A stretch of DNA of 15,599 bases from Candidatus Dadabacteria bacterium (lineage in GTDB: Bacteria; Desulfobacterota_D; UBA1144; Nemesobacterales; UBA2774): assembly GCA_020054175.1 (NCBI GenBank), contig JAGVLR010000200.1, positions 1 through 15,599 on the forward strand, read 5' to 3'. Below the pieces are notes generated by a model that was not told the origin of the DNA, searched no databases, and saw only the letters and a list, made by a program, of their open reading frames with translations. Numbering within the stretch: the first letter of the stretch is position 1; each line of letters starts with the position of its first letter. Positions 6,414 to 12,862 of this stretch are shown here, piece by piece. The translations under genes were made by a program, and so were the position numbers.

Positions 6414-7778
6414 TTATTTCTGAGCCTCGCGGGCGCCCGCCTTCTGCCCCTTGATCATTACCCTGCCTTCCTCGGACGAGGGGGCCGGGGGCGCGGCCAT
6501 CTGCTGCACTGCTTCCTTAAGCTCCTGCTCCTGCTTCACGGTCCTCGAGTTCCCGTGGGGGGAATTGTTGAGCTCGACGATCCTGTCGTAGGCGTCTTCG
6601 AGGTAGGAGCGGGCGCCGTCGGCGTCGCCGCCCTCGTAGGCCATGGTGGCCTTCCTGAAAACGGCCGCCGTATCGACGGAGACCCACCTCGAGCGGACGG
6701 ACTTGTCCTCGCTTGCGGTAACCTTTGCCGCGTCGGACGTGACTTCATACGCGAGCGTCTTCGTCACGGATACCGGCGCGCCTTGCCTGAGTAGGTCTCC
6801 GTAAGAGAGCGACGCCGAGACGAGGTCTTTTTTACCATCAGCGCCGGCAGGGACTATCAGCCTCACGAGTATGTCCCTCTGCTGTCCGCCGAAGAAGTCG
6901 CCGAGCTTTATCTCGGCTGTGCCGTCCTTGACTGTGTATTCGTAGCCGTAGACCTCGTCAATCCTGACTCCAGGGGCGAGCGCCAGCTTTATAACGGTGT
7001 CTCTCGCGACGGCGGCTGCCATCCGGCCGAACTCCTTCTCGAATATTACCGCGAGCTGGTTCGGGGATTCGATGAAGTAGTAGTTGCCGGCGCCGTGCTC
7101 GGCGATGCCCATCATGAGGTTCTCGTCGTAGTCGGCGCCGAGGCCCATCGTGGTGACGTGTATGCCGCCCTCGGACGCGCGGCTCGCTATCCTGCCGAGC
7201 TCGGCAGGGTCGGTTATGCCTTCGTTGGCGAGCCCGTCTGAGAGGAGTATCACGCGGTTTACGTGCTTCTCCCTGGCCAGGGATTTAAGCTGCTCTATGC
7301 CGGTAGTCAGCCCCCCGGAGAGGTTAGTCGAATCGGTCGGGTAGAGCGAATCTATAACCGACAGCGCGGCCTCTTTATCGGCTATCTTCCGCGCGGGGAG
7401 CAGCACCTCGACGCCGGTCGAATATGCGGCGATACCGAGCCTGTCCTCCTTTCCGAGGAGACCGATTATGCGCCGCGCCGACTCCTTCGCGTATTCCATC
7501 TTCCCACTGTCGGACATCGAGCCGCTCCGGTCTATCACCAGGACGAGGTTCACCGGCGTTCTCTCGCTGAGCACCGCCTCCTTGCCATTGAGCTTTATAT
7601 TGAGGAGCATTTCGCGCTCTCCGCCCTTGAGGACGTAGGGGCTTCCGAGCCTGAGGTCCCACGACAGGGCCCCCTCCCCTTCGGGCTTCGGAATTACCGG
7701 GAACGCGGAGATGTATTTCACCCCTGCCATTACGAATGCAAACAGAAATGCGGTTATGATGACGATATGCCTTTTCAT
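6414..7778 (-). CDS. Exported von Willebrand factor A domain protein
   Basis: A 454-residue protein with an N-terminal signal or anchor segment (5-25) and a VWA domain from about 75 to 260. The metal-ion-dependent adhesion site is complete: DRSGS at 83-87, Thr151 and Asp181 (LLSDG). This resembles the YfbK-like VWA proteins. The middle part (270-370) looks like a beta-sandwich. A helical region (385-415, with AYEGGDADGARSYLEDAYD) resembles a TPR-like hairpin, and a Pro/Ala-rich tail follows. VWA domains bind partner proteins through a divalent metal; the exact role here is unknown. The start codon overlaps the end of the PspA-like gene by four bases, so the two are translationally coupled. 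The same family often sits beside ECF sigma/anti-sigma genes, as here. Confidence 0.9.
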   Translation of the reverse strand: MKRHIVIITAFLFAFVMAGVKYISAFPVIPKPEGEGALSWDLRLGSPYVLKGGEREMLLNIKLNGKEAVLSERTPVNLVLVIDRSGSMSDSGKMEYAKESARRIIGLLGKEDRLGIAAYSTGVEVLLPARKIADKEAALSVIDSLYPTDSTNLSGGLTTGIEQLKSLAREKHVNRVILLSDGLANEGITDPAELGRIASRASEGGIHVTTMGLGADYDENLMMGIAEHGAGNYYFIESPNQLAVIFEKEFGRMAAAVARDTVIKLALAPGVRIDEVYGYEYTVKDGTAEIKLGDFFGGQQRDILVRLIVPAGADGKKDLVSASLSYGDLLRQGAPVSVTKTLAYEVTSDAAKVTASEDKSVRSRWVSVDTAAVFRKATMAYEGGDADGARSYLEDAYDRIVELNNSPHGNSRTVKQEQELKEAVQQMAAPPAPSSEEGRVMIKGQKAGAREAQK

Positions 7779-8437
7779 TTCTTGCTTCCTCCTTTTTGAA
7801 TATTCTTTTTAATAGCTTCGACCTCTTCGGCGACGAGCCTCTCTTCCCTTTCCCACGCGTCCTTGTCGCGGCCGCGCGCGTTTTCGAGGAAGGCGATTTC
7901 CCCGGCCACCCTTTCCTCGATTCTCCTGAACACCTGGAACGGCTCTTCGGAGGGATATTCGGCGGAGGAGCTTTCGGGGCTTTCCCCTCTGCCGCTTCCC
8001 CTGGAAGAAATTTCGCAGAGGAGGACTGTCTTCTTCTCCTTTGCGGCGCGGACCCTCTCGGCGAGCAATTCGTACTGCGCTTCGTACTCCGACAGCGCTT
8101 CCTCTTCCTTCGCCTGCAAAGCCGAGAGATGCCTTTCTTTCTCGTCTATGAGCCTCCTCCGGCGTACGGCCTCGCCCGCGTTTTCGTCCATCCCCTGCCT
8201 CACGTATTCCTCGGCGCGCTCCTGCCAGTAGACGGCCATTTCTTTCGTCCGCCTGATGAGCTTCGAGCGCTCATCTATTCCGGCTTTGAGTGCGGCGAGC
8301 CTTATGCGGGCGCGTTCGAGCCCCTCGTCCATTTCCTCGACGGCATGCGCGAGGATTTGTGCCGGGTCCTCGGCTCTCGTCAGCCAGTCGTTGAACCGGG
8401 ACTTCAGTATCACTCTCATTCTTTTTTTTAATCCCAT
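7775..8437 (-). CDS. PspA/IM30 (Vipp1) family membrane-stress protein
   Basis: 220 residues, nearly all predicted coiled coil, matching the length of PspA. The N-terminus (MGLKKRMRVILKSRFNDWL) is the amphipathic membrane-binding helix. It is followed by the family's AEDPAQILAHAVEEMDE and then long heptad stretches with YWQERAEEYVRQG. PspA proteins oligomerise on the inner membrane to limit proton leakage under envelope stress. The C-terminal third is less typical, with a Ser/Gly/Glu-rich linker (about residues 146-163) and a second charged helix. The ATG has GGGAG six bases upstream. It leads the pspA-vwa-membrane operon. No sigma-54 promoter (TGGCAC..TTGCA) or pspF-like gene is visible, so regulation may differ from E. 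coli. Confidence 0.88.
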   Translation of the reverse strand: MGLKKRMRVILKSRFNDWLTRAEDPAQILAHAVEEMDEGLERARIRLAALKAGIDERSKLIRRTKEMAVYWQERAEEYVRQGMDENAGEAVRRRRLIDEKERHLSALQAKEEEALSEYEAQYELLAERVRAAKEKKTVLLCEISSRGSGRGESPESSSAEYPSEEPFQVFRRIEERVAGEIAFLENARGRDKDAWEREERLVAEEVEAIKKNIQKGGSKK

Positions 8438-8539
8438 GATCGTCTCCCATAGAAAGGATTTAGGGATTATTACGAGCGGGGGGAGGAAAGGATTTCATCG
8501 AGGAAAAGTAGAAGTCGTTTGGTTTTTTTGTTAAAGACT

Positions 8540-8577
8540 AAATCCCCCCTGCCCCCCCCTTTTCCTAAGGGGGATGA
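8540..8577. repeat. REP-like C-run/G-run dispersed repeat
   Basis: AAATCCCCCC, a second run of eight C, TTTTCCT and AAGGGGGAT. The core CCCCCTT-TTCCT-AAGGGGG (8555-8573) is a 7-base stem. This pattern is a very common intergenic repeat in many bacterial genomes. Here it lies between the anti-sigma gene and the pspA-like gene, in a 340-base gap with no ORF worth calling. Confidence 0.6.
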
Positions 8578-8599
8578 AAAATTAAAGGCAAAGGCTGAG

Positions 8600-8620
8600 A
8601 TCCTGAATCAAGTTCAGGAT
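8600..8620. repeat. Palindromic dispersed repeat, TTCAGGAT type
   Basis: ATCCTGAA-TCAAG-TTCAGGAT is a perfect 8-base stem with a 5-base loop, followed by GACA. This type of short palindrome is scattered in many genomes. Without a T-run it is a poor terminator, though it may shield the 3' end of the sigma/anti-sigma mRNA. Confidence 0.55.
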
Positions 8621-8669
8621 GACAGACTTAAAAGACAGATCTCTCACTGTTTAAATTTGAGGTATTTCT

Positions 8670-8738
8670 GAGCAGTACCAGATATGTTTTCTTGCAATCG
8701 GCCTATGGCGTCCGATTCCTCGCTCGCTCGAAATCGTT
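8670..8738 (+). repeat. Dispersed intergenic element, copy A
   Basis: About 69 bases shared with 14462-14530: GAGCAGTAC, then TGCA.TCGG, then GGCGTCCGA...CTCGCTCG...TCGTT, with the same 37-base spacing between the first and third blocks. By hand, 49 of 69 positions match, and 27 of 32 in the last block. The end forms a small hairpin (arms 8713-8719 and 8730-8736) with one mismatch. It is not part of a credible reading frame. Confidence 0.6.
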
Positions 8739-8777
8739 GTTCGAGATTACAATAACGTTGCCGTGCACGTTATACGC

Positions 8778-9827
8778 TCAGTTCACAGGCGTTACTGTCG
8801 GGGCGGGAGTGGCGGCGACTGCATCATGCCCTTTGAGCTCGCTTATGCGCGTGTTGGCATAGGGGGCTTCGGCCGGGGAGATCATTTCGAGCTGCCTGTA
8901 GTTATAGACCGCTTTTTCGACCTCGCCCTTCTGCTCGTAGCACTCGGCGAGGGATTTATATGAAACGGCCTGCACGCTCACAGGCGGCTCGGGCCTGGAC
9001 TTGAGAAGCGCCTCGTTAGTTTTAATGGACGAGGCGCAGTCGCCGGACTCCTGCTGGCGGAGGGCAGTTTGAAGAACCGCGTCGTATTCGCCCACTGCTG
9101 AGGACGCCGAATACATTCCGGTCTGTTCACTATCGGACGAATCCGCGAGCGCGGAAGCTTCCTCGCGTGCGCCGCCTGCCGGCGCCTCCATATTTCGCAT
9201 CTTCCGAGGCGCGCTCATACGCCCGGACTCCGCCGGAGCGGCGTCTTCACGCGCTGCCATTGGCGCGGGCGGCGGAGCCGGCGCAGCTGCCTTCTGTTCC
9301 GTCATGGCATCCGCGTCTCCATACGACTGCGAGCGGAGCTCCGTATCGGGAGTCCTGGCCCTTTCTCGTTTTACAGCCGGGGCTGCGGCCTGCACGCTTT
9401 CGGAGCCGGAGCCATCGAACACGGGCTCCACCTTTTTCGCCATGACAGTGGTCGAAGAAGAACTGCCCGAAGGAATGTGCGTACCGGTGTTTCCGTAGTA
9501 GAACCATACGGACAACGCAATCGCAGAGGAGAGCGCGGGTACGAGGAATGGTGAGAAGGCGATCTTCTTCCAGAACGGCTTCCGGTCTTTCGAGATGCTT
9601 TTCTTCGCGGCGCGTGCGAGCGCAGTTACTGTCTCCGGAGATAATTCCGGGACGGCGGCGGTTTCAGCAACTGCCCGCCTTATCTCGGTATAGTCTTCAT
9701 ATTCCCGTAGGCATTCGGGGCAGGCCTCGATGTGAGATCTAACGAACGCTGTCTCCCCGGGGGAGAGGCTACCATCGATATATTCGATCAGAAGCTCGCT
9801 GCACTTTTCGCAGTTCATTTTGTCCAT
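8778..9827 (-). CDS. Transmembrane zinc-finger anti-sigma factor with TPR-like outer domain
   Basis: 349 residues. The first 50 form a zinc-binding anti-sigma (zf-HC2) domain, with Cys6/Cys9 and HIEACPEC (His32, Cys36, Cys39), which should hold the sigma factor in the cytoplasm. One membrane helix lies at 89-111. The outer part has a long low-complexity linker rich in Ala, Pro, Glu and Ser (about 115-235). It is followed by a helical region that looks like two or three TPR units (AVSYKSLAECYEQKGEVEKAVYNYRQLE). The ATG follows the sigma gene's TAA with no gap, so the pair is coupled. The TPR-like end would be the periplasmic sensing or docking part; its ligand is unknown. The chosen ATG (9827) has AGGGGTGAG just upstream. 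Confidence 0.9.
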   Translation of the reverse strand: MDKMNCEKCSELLIEYIDGSLSPGETAFVRSHIEACPECLREYEDYTEIRRAVAETAAVPELSPETVTALARAAKKSISKDRKPFWKKIAFSPFLVPALSSAIALSVWFYYGNTGTHIPSGSSSSTTVMAKKVEPVFDGSGSESVQAAAPAVKRERARTPDTELRSQSYGDADAMTEQKAAAPAPPPAPMAAREDAAPAESGRMSAPRKMRNMEAPAGGAREEASALADSSDSEQTGMYSASSAVGEYDAVLQTALRQQESGDCASSIKTNEALLKSRPEPPVSVQAVSYKSLAECYEQKGEVEKAVYNYRQLEMISPAEAPYANTRISELKGHDAVAATPAPTVTPVN

Positions 9828-10538
9828 TTACTCACCCCTCGCCTTCCGCATCTCTTCGAAACAGCCCGACTCCGTGAAGACGCGCCTGAGGTCTCTGTAG
9901 GCGTATCTTAACCGGCTCTTTACGGTACCGAGCGGAGAGCCGGTGACGCCGGCTATCTCGTCGAGGGAAAGTCCCTCGACTTCCCGCAATATAAAAACCT
10001 CTCTGAATTCCTGTTTCAGGCCGTCGAGACCCTCGTCGAGCACATCCCTCACCTCGCGGTCGAATACCCTTTCGTCCTGTGCCCTCTCCCCTCCCCTTAT
10101 TATGTCTATCACAACCGCGCCGCCCTCGCCGTCGGCCGATATTGGCGCGTCGAGGGAGCCGTGACGCCTGAAGCTCTCCGTCCGGAGGAAATCGATGCAG
10201 TGGTTCCGGGCGATGCTGTAGAGCCACGTTGTGAATTTCTGGCCGGGGTCGTAATGCCCGCGACGCTCTATCACCTTCACAAAAACCTCCTGGAGAAGGT
10301 CTTCGGCGCGAGCCTTGTCCACGCCCGTCATCTTCATTATAAACCTGAGCACGCCCGGGCCGTGGCGCGCGAGAAGGACGTTAAAGCCCGACTCGTCGCC
10401 GCTCTGGAATTTTTTCATGGCCTCTTCGTCTGTTATGTTGCTCTGCTTTCTTATGCCGAACACCGGGCGCCCGTCCGTCAGCTGTCTATGAATAATTATA
10501 CGATGGAGTCCGGAAAAAGTTTTAGATTCGGTTTTCAT
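9828..10538 (-). CDS. ECF-family RNA polymerase sigma factor
   Basis: Directs RNA polymerase to stress promoters. Region 2 spans FNVLLARHGPGVLRFIMKM to the -10-binding stretch RAEDLLQEVFVKVIERR and FTTWLYSIARNHCIDFLR. Region 4 (FREVFILREVEGLSLDEIAG, then GSPLGTVKSRLRYA) holds the -35-binding helix-turn-helix. Region 3 is absent, as expected for the extracytoplasmic-function group. The start is unsure: an ATG at 10538 is used here (236 residues). A GTG at 10595 would add 19 residues that look non-coding, and neither has a well-spaced ribosome site. The gene is immediately followed by its zf-HC2 anti-sigma factor, and the divergent neighbour is the permease. No clear autoregulated promoter was found in the shared upstream region. 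Confidence 0.92.
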   Translation of the reverse strand: MKTESKTFSGLHRIIIHRQLTDGRPVFGIRKQSNITDEEAMKKFQSGDESGFNVLLARHGPGVLRFIMKMTGVDKARAEDLLQEVFVKVIERRGHYDPGQKFTTWLYSIARNHCIDFLRTESFRRHGSLDAPISADGEGGAVVIDIIRGGERAQDERVFDREVRDVLDEGLDGLKQEFREVFILREVEGLSLDEIAGVTGSPLGTVKSRLRYAYRDLRRVFTESGCFEEMRKARGE

Positions 10539-10618
10539 CCTATCACGGCGGCGAGCGGGGCATACGTAAAAACGAGTGGAATATGATATTTTCACGCTCC
10601 CGCCGGCGCTTTCGCATG

Positions 10619-10647
10619 TTGAATTCGGACGCCCGTTTATGTAAAGT
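10619..10647 (+). promoter_or_regulatory. Possible promoter of the permease gene
   Basis: TTGAAT (10619-10624), a 17-base spacer and TAAAGT (10642-10647), each four of six to consensus, about 40 bases before the TTG start. It lies in the divergent gap shared with the sigma factor gene. Confidence 0.35.
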
Positions 10648-10684
10648 CGTTTATCCTCGTTTGAGCTGATCGCGGGAGTTTCTC

Positions 10685-12394
10685 TTGGCCACCAAGCCCT
10701 CCGACCTTATATACGGCGTTAACGATGTGCCGCCTTTAAGTCGGCTGATTCCGCTCGGTTTCCAGTTCGTAATCTACATATCGGTAACACTCGTCTACAT
10801 CGTGCTCCTGTCGGAATACACCACCGTACCACCGAAAGTGGTAGCGAGCTCGATAAGCATGGCGATGATAGCCGTCGGAATCGCCACTATTCTCCAGTCG
10901 CTCTGGAAGGGCCCGGTGGGCTCGGGGTATTTCGCCTCGCCCGTCTATTCGGCCGTTTACCTGGCTCCCTGCGTTCTGGCGGTAAAGACGGGCGGCTTTC
11001 CCGCGGTATTCGCGATGACTATATTTGCGGGGGCTGTCGAAATCGTCATGGCGATATTCATAAAGCGGCTGAAACCGGTGTTCCCGCCGGCGGTCGCCGG
11101 GTTTATTGTTCTCGTCATCGGCATCGAGCTCGGGCTCGTCGCGCTCGACAACATGCTATACATAAGAGGCTACGGCCAGCCCGACTACACACAGCATCTT
11201 ATTGTGGGAATGATCGCGCTATGGGTAATCATGGGGTTCAGCATATGGTTCAAGGGGATTCTCCACCTGCTCTGCTCCCTCGCCGGAATCTCGATAGCGT
11301 TCGTCGCGGCGATCTTCCTGGGAATAGTTCCCGAAAGCAGCATCGAGCTTTTCAAAAATGCTCCCGTTTTCGCACTTCCCGACATCTCTTTCATATCCTA
11401 CGATTTCGAGTTCTCGCTGGTTCCTGCTTTCCTCACTGCTGCAATAGCGGCTTCCCTCAGAACGATAGGCGTCGTAACGACGGCCGAGAAGATAAACGAC
11501 GCCGACTGGAAAAGACCCGATTACGGTCCCATCAAGAAAGGCATGCTCGCGGACGGCATAGGCTGCATGCTCGGGGGATTCATGGGCGCGCCGGGAATGA
11601 ATGCGACGCCGGGGATAGTCGGGCTTTCGCAGGCGGCCGGCTCGACGAGCCGTTACATGGCCTTCCCGACCGGGATAATGCTTATAGTCCTCGCATTCTT
11701 CCCGAAGGTATCCGCCCTCTTCCTGATGCTTCCGCTCCCTGTCGTCGGTGCGTCGCTCGTCGTGAGCGGTGCATTTATGATTGCAGGCGGCATAGAGATA
11801 ATGACAGCGCGGAATCTCGACTCCCGGATGACGTACGTAATAGGCGTCTCTCTACTCCTGGGTATAGGCAGGAAGGTCTTTCACGGATACTTCGACAAGT
11901 TTCCGGAGTGGCTCCTTGTCATCACGGACACGACCCTTTCCATCGCCCTCATTTCGGCGATAATCCTCGTCCTCATATTCAGGCTCGGAATCAGGAGGAC
12001 GGAGGTGTTCGTGGGCGGGGAGCTTGCGCCGACGCTCGACTCTCTAGTGAAGTTCCTGAAGGCGAACGAGAAGAAGTGGCGGCTCGACGACGAGACGATA
12101 GAGCATGCGAAGACTACTGTCGAAGGGGTTGTAACTCATCTGAACGAGGCGGGGCTTCTGAAAGGTCCGGTGAATCTGGAGGCAAGCTACGACGAGGTAT
12201 ATCTGGAAATAGCCGTAACTTACAAGGGGACGCTGCTCGCGCTTCCCGGGGTCGGCGTGCAGAAGAAGCATTTCCTCGAAGAGGACGCTTTCGTGCACGG
12301 CATAAAGGGATTCCTGACCGGTGTGTACCCGGATAAGATAGAGACATCCTCCAAAAAAGACGACGTGAAGATACGGCTCTTTTTCGTCGTGTGA
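10685..12394 (+). CDS. Divergent NCS2/SLC23-fold permease with extra C-terminal soluble domain
   Basis: 569 residues. The first ~435 are a 14-segment-type transporter. LIYGVNDVPPLSRLIPLGFQ and the later blocks match the nucleobase/ascorbate (xanthine-uracil) permease family. By eye, two substrate-site positions are changed: UraA Glu241 (E-x-I-G) aligns with Arg259 (RTIG), and Glu290 of the E-N-x-G signature aligns with Ala307 (ATPG). The nucleobase may therefore not be the substrate. Residues ~438-569 form a soluble domain not usual in NCS2. Its spacing (..LDDETIEHAKTTVEGVV..GPVNLEASYDEVYLEIAV) resembles a degenerate RsbW-like HATPase without the Asn/His of the N box. The start is TTG (10685) with CGGGAG six bases upstream; an in-frame TGA lies 18 bases before it, so no longer start exists. 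Fold assignment is firm; substrate and the C-terminal domain are inference. Confidence 0.85.
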   Translation: MATKPSDLIYGVNDVPPLSRLIPLGFQFVIYISVTLVYIVLLSEYTTVPPKVVASSISMAMIAVGIATILQSLWKGPVGSGYFASPVYSAVYLAPCVLAVKTGGFPAVFAMTIFAGAVEIVMAIFIKRLKPVFPPAVAGFIVLVIGIELGLVALDNMLYIRGYGQPDYTQHLIVGMIALWVIMGFSIWFKGILHLLCSLAGISIAFVAAIFLGIVPESSIELFKNAPVFALPDISFISYDFEFSLVPAFLTAAIAASLRTIGVVTTAEKINDADWKRPDYGPIKKGMLADGIGCMLGGFMGAPGMNATPGIVGLSQAAGSTSRYMAFPTGIMLIVLAFFPKVSALFLMLPLPVVGASLVVSGAFMIAGGIEIMTARNLDSRMTYVIGVSLLLGIGRKVFHGYFDKFPEWLLVITDTTLSIALISAIILVLIFRLGIRRTEVFVGGELAPTLDSLVKFLKANEKKWRLDDETIEHAKTTVEGVVTHLNEAGLLKGPVNLEASYDEVYLEIAVTYKGTLLALPGVGVQKKHFLEEDAFVHGIKGFLTGVYPDKIETSSKKDDVKIRLFFVV

Positions 12395-12397
12395 GAT

Positions 12398-12556
12398 ATG
12401 GCCGATTCTACAAAGCTCATCCTGTACATATCCAAGGCAAAACAACTCAAAAAATTCAACATCTCGCTTTTAAAAGCTTTACCTGAAAAAAGGCAAAAGC
12501 TTCTCTACTTTTGCTTGACCAAAAGTAGCAAAAGTCACGGGACGGGGCAAAATTGA
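12398..12556 (+). CDS. Possible small protein, 52 residues, running into a dispersed repeat
   Basis: The ATG lies three bases after the permease stop. The product starts MADSTKLILYISKAKQLKKF, with GC-type codons like the neighbours. Its last third (..FCLTKSSKSHGTGQN) is translated from the hairpin repeat at 12505-12528 and the left arm of the following inverted repeat. No good ribosome site is seen, though coupling to the permease is possible. It may be the start of a gene cut off by repeat insertion, or a chance ORF. Confidence 0.3.
   Translation: MADSTKLILYISKAKQLKKFNISLLKALPEKRQKLLYFCLTKSSKSHGTGQN
12505..12528. repeat. Short hairpin repeat of the ACTTTTG...CAAAAGT type
   Basis: CTACTTTTG-CTTGAC-CAAAAGTAG is a perfect 9-base stem with a 6-base loop. 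The GCTTGACCAAAAGTAGCAAAAGTCACGG context recurs as an intergenic repeat in other bacteria, as far as I recall. A further palindrome GCTTTTAAAAGC lies just before it (12466-12477). Confidence 0.5.
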
Positions 12557-12661
12557 CTAAAAATCATCGCTTCTTCGCTAAATCTTATACCCACCCCACC
12601 CCCTGATAAGATTTTTAACGCTCATCCACTCGATTTTTTTAACGCCAATTTTGACGTCCCG
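12538..12661. repeat. Large nested imperfect inverted repeat
   Basis: Outer arms are CGGGACG..CAAAATTG (12538-12555) and CAATTTTGACGTCCCG (12646-12661). Inner arms are AAATCTTAT (12580-12588) and ATAAGATTT (12605-12613) around a C-rich loop, with further TAAAAATC/GATTTTT matches between. The whole 124 bases could fold as one branched hairpin. It is more AT-rich than its surroundings. No transposase or target duplication is seen; it may be a MITE-like remnant or encode a structured RNA. Confidence 0.5.
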
Positions 12662-12668
12662 GAAGTGT

Positions 12669-12697
12669 ATTGCTTCGCTGCTCACGCAGCTCGCAAT
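12669..12697. repeat. Two-step hairpin, ATTGC/GCAAT type
   Basis: ATTGC-ttc-GCTGC-tcac-GCAGC-tc-GCAAT forms two 5-base stems in line. It resembles the TTGC...CGCAAT dispersed repeats of many genomes. Bases 12698-12797 hold only one further short hairpin, GCGGAC-GCT-GTCCGC near 12780. Confidence 0.45.
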
Positions 12698-12797
12698 TTT
12701 ATGTATCACGAGGAAGATTCTAAGTACGGTGCGCGCGGCGGGTGATAGAAGTACTGCCGCTGCTACGTCGGGTGCCCGCGGACGCTGTCCGCCCGCA

Positions 12798-12826
12798 TTA
12801 GAAAAATATCCCCGTTATGGCATAAT
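12798..12826 (+). promoter_or_regulatory. Possible fumC promoter
   Basis: TTAGAA (12798-12803), a 17-base spacer and CATAAT (12821-12826), five of six to the -10 consensus, 37 bases before the fumC ATG. The -35 is weak. Confidence 0.35.
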
Positions 12827-12862
12827 TAATTTCCCGAAACCCGGTAATCAAGGAGGAGTACA

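Noticed and set aside
7775..8540. Sigma-54 promoter for the pspA-like gene
   Set aside because: No TGGCAC-N5-TTGCA match could be found in the upstream bases.
11221..12336. 371-codon plus-strand frame inside the permease gene
   Set aside because: Arg/Gly-rich frame-shifted shadow of the permease; the permease frame has clear family blocks over the same bases.
12466..12697. CRISPR array or attachment site in the repeat-rich gap
   Set aside because: The stems differ from one another and are not regularly spaced direct repeats; no cas, integrase or tRNA gene is nearby.
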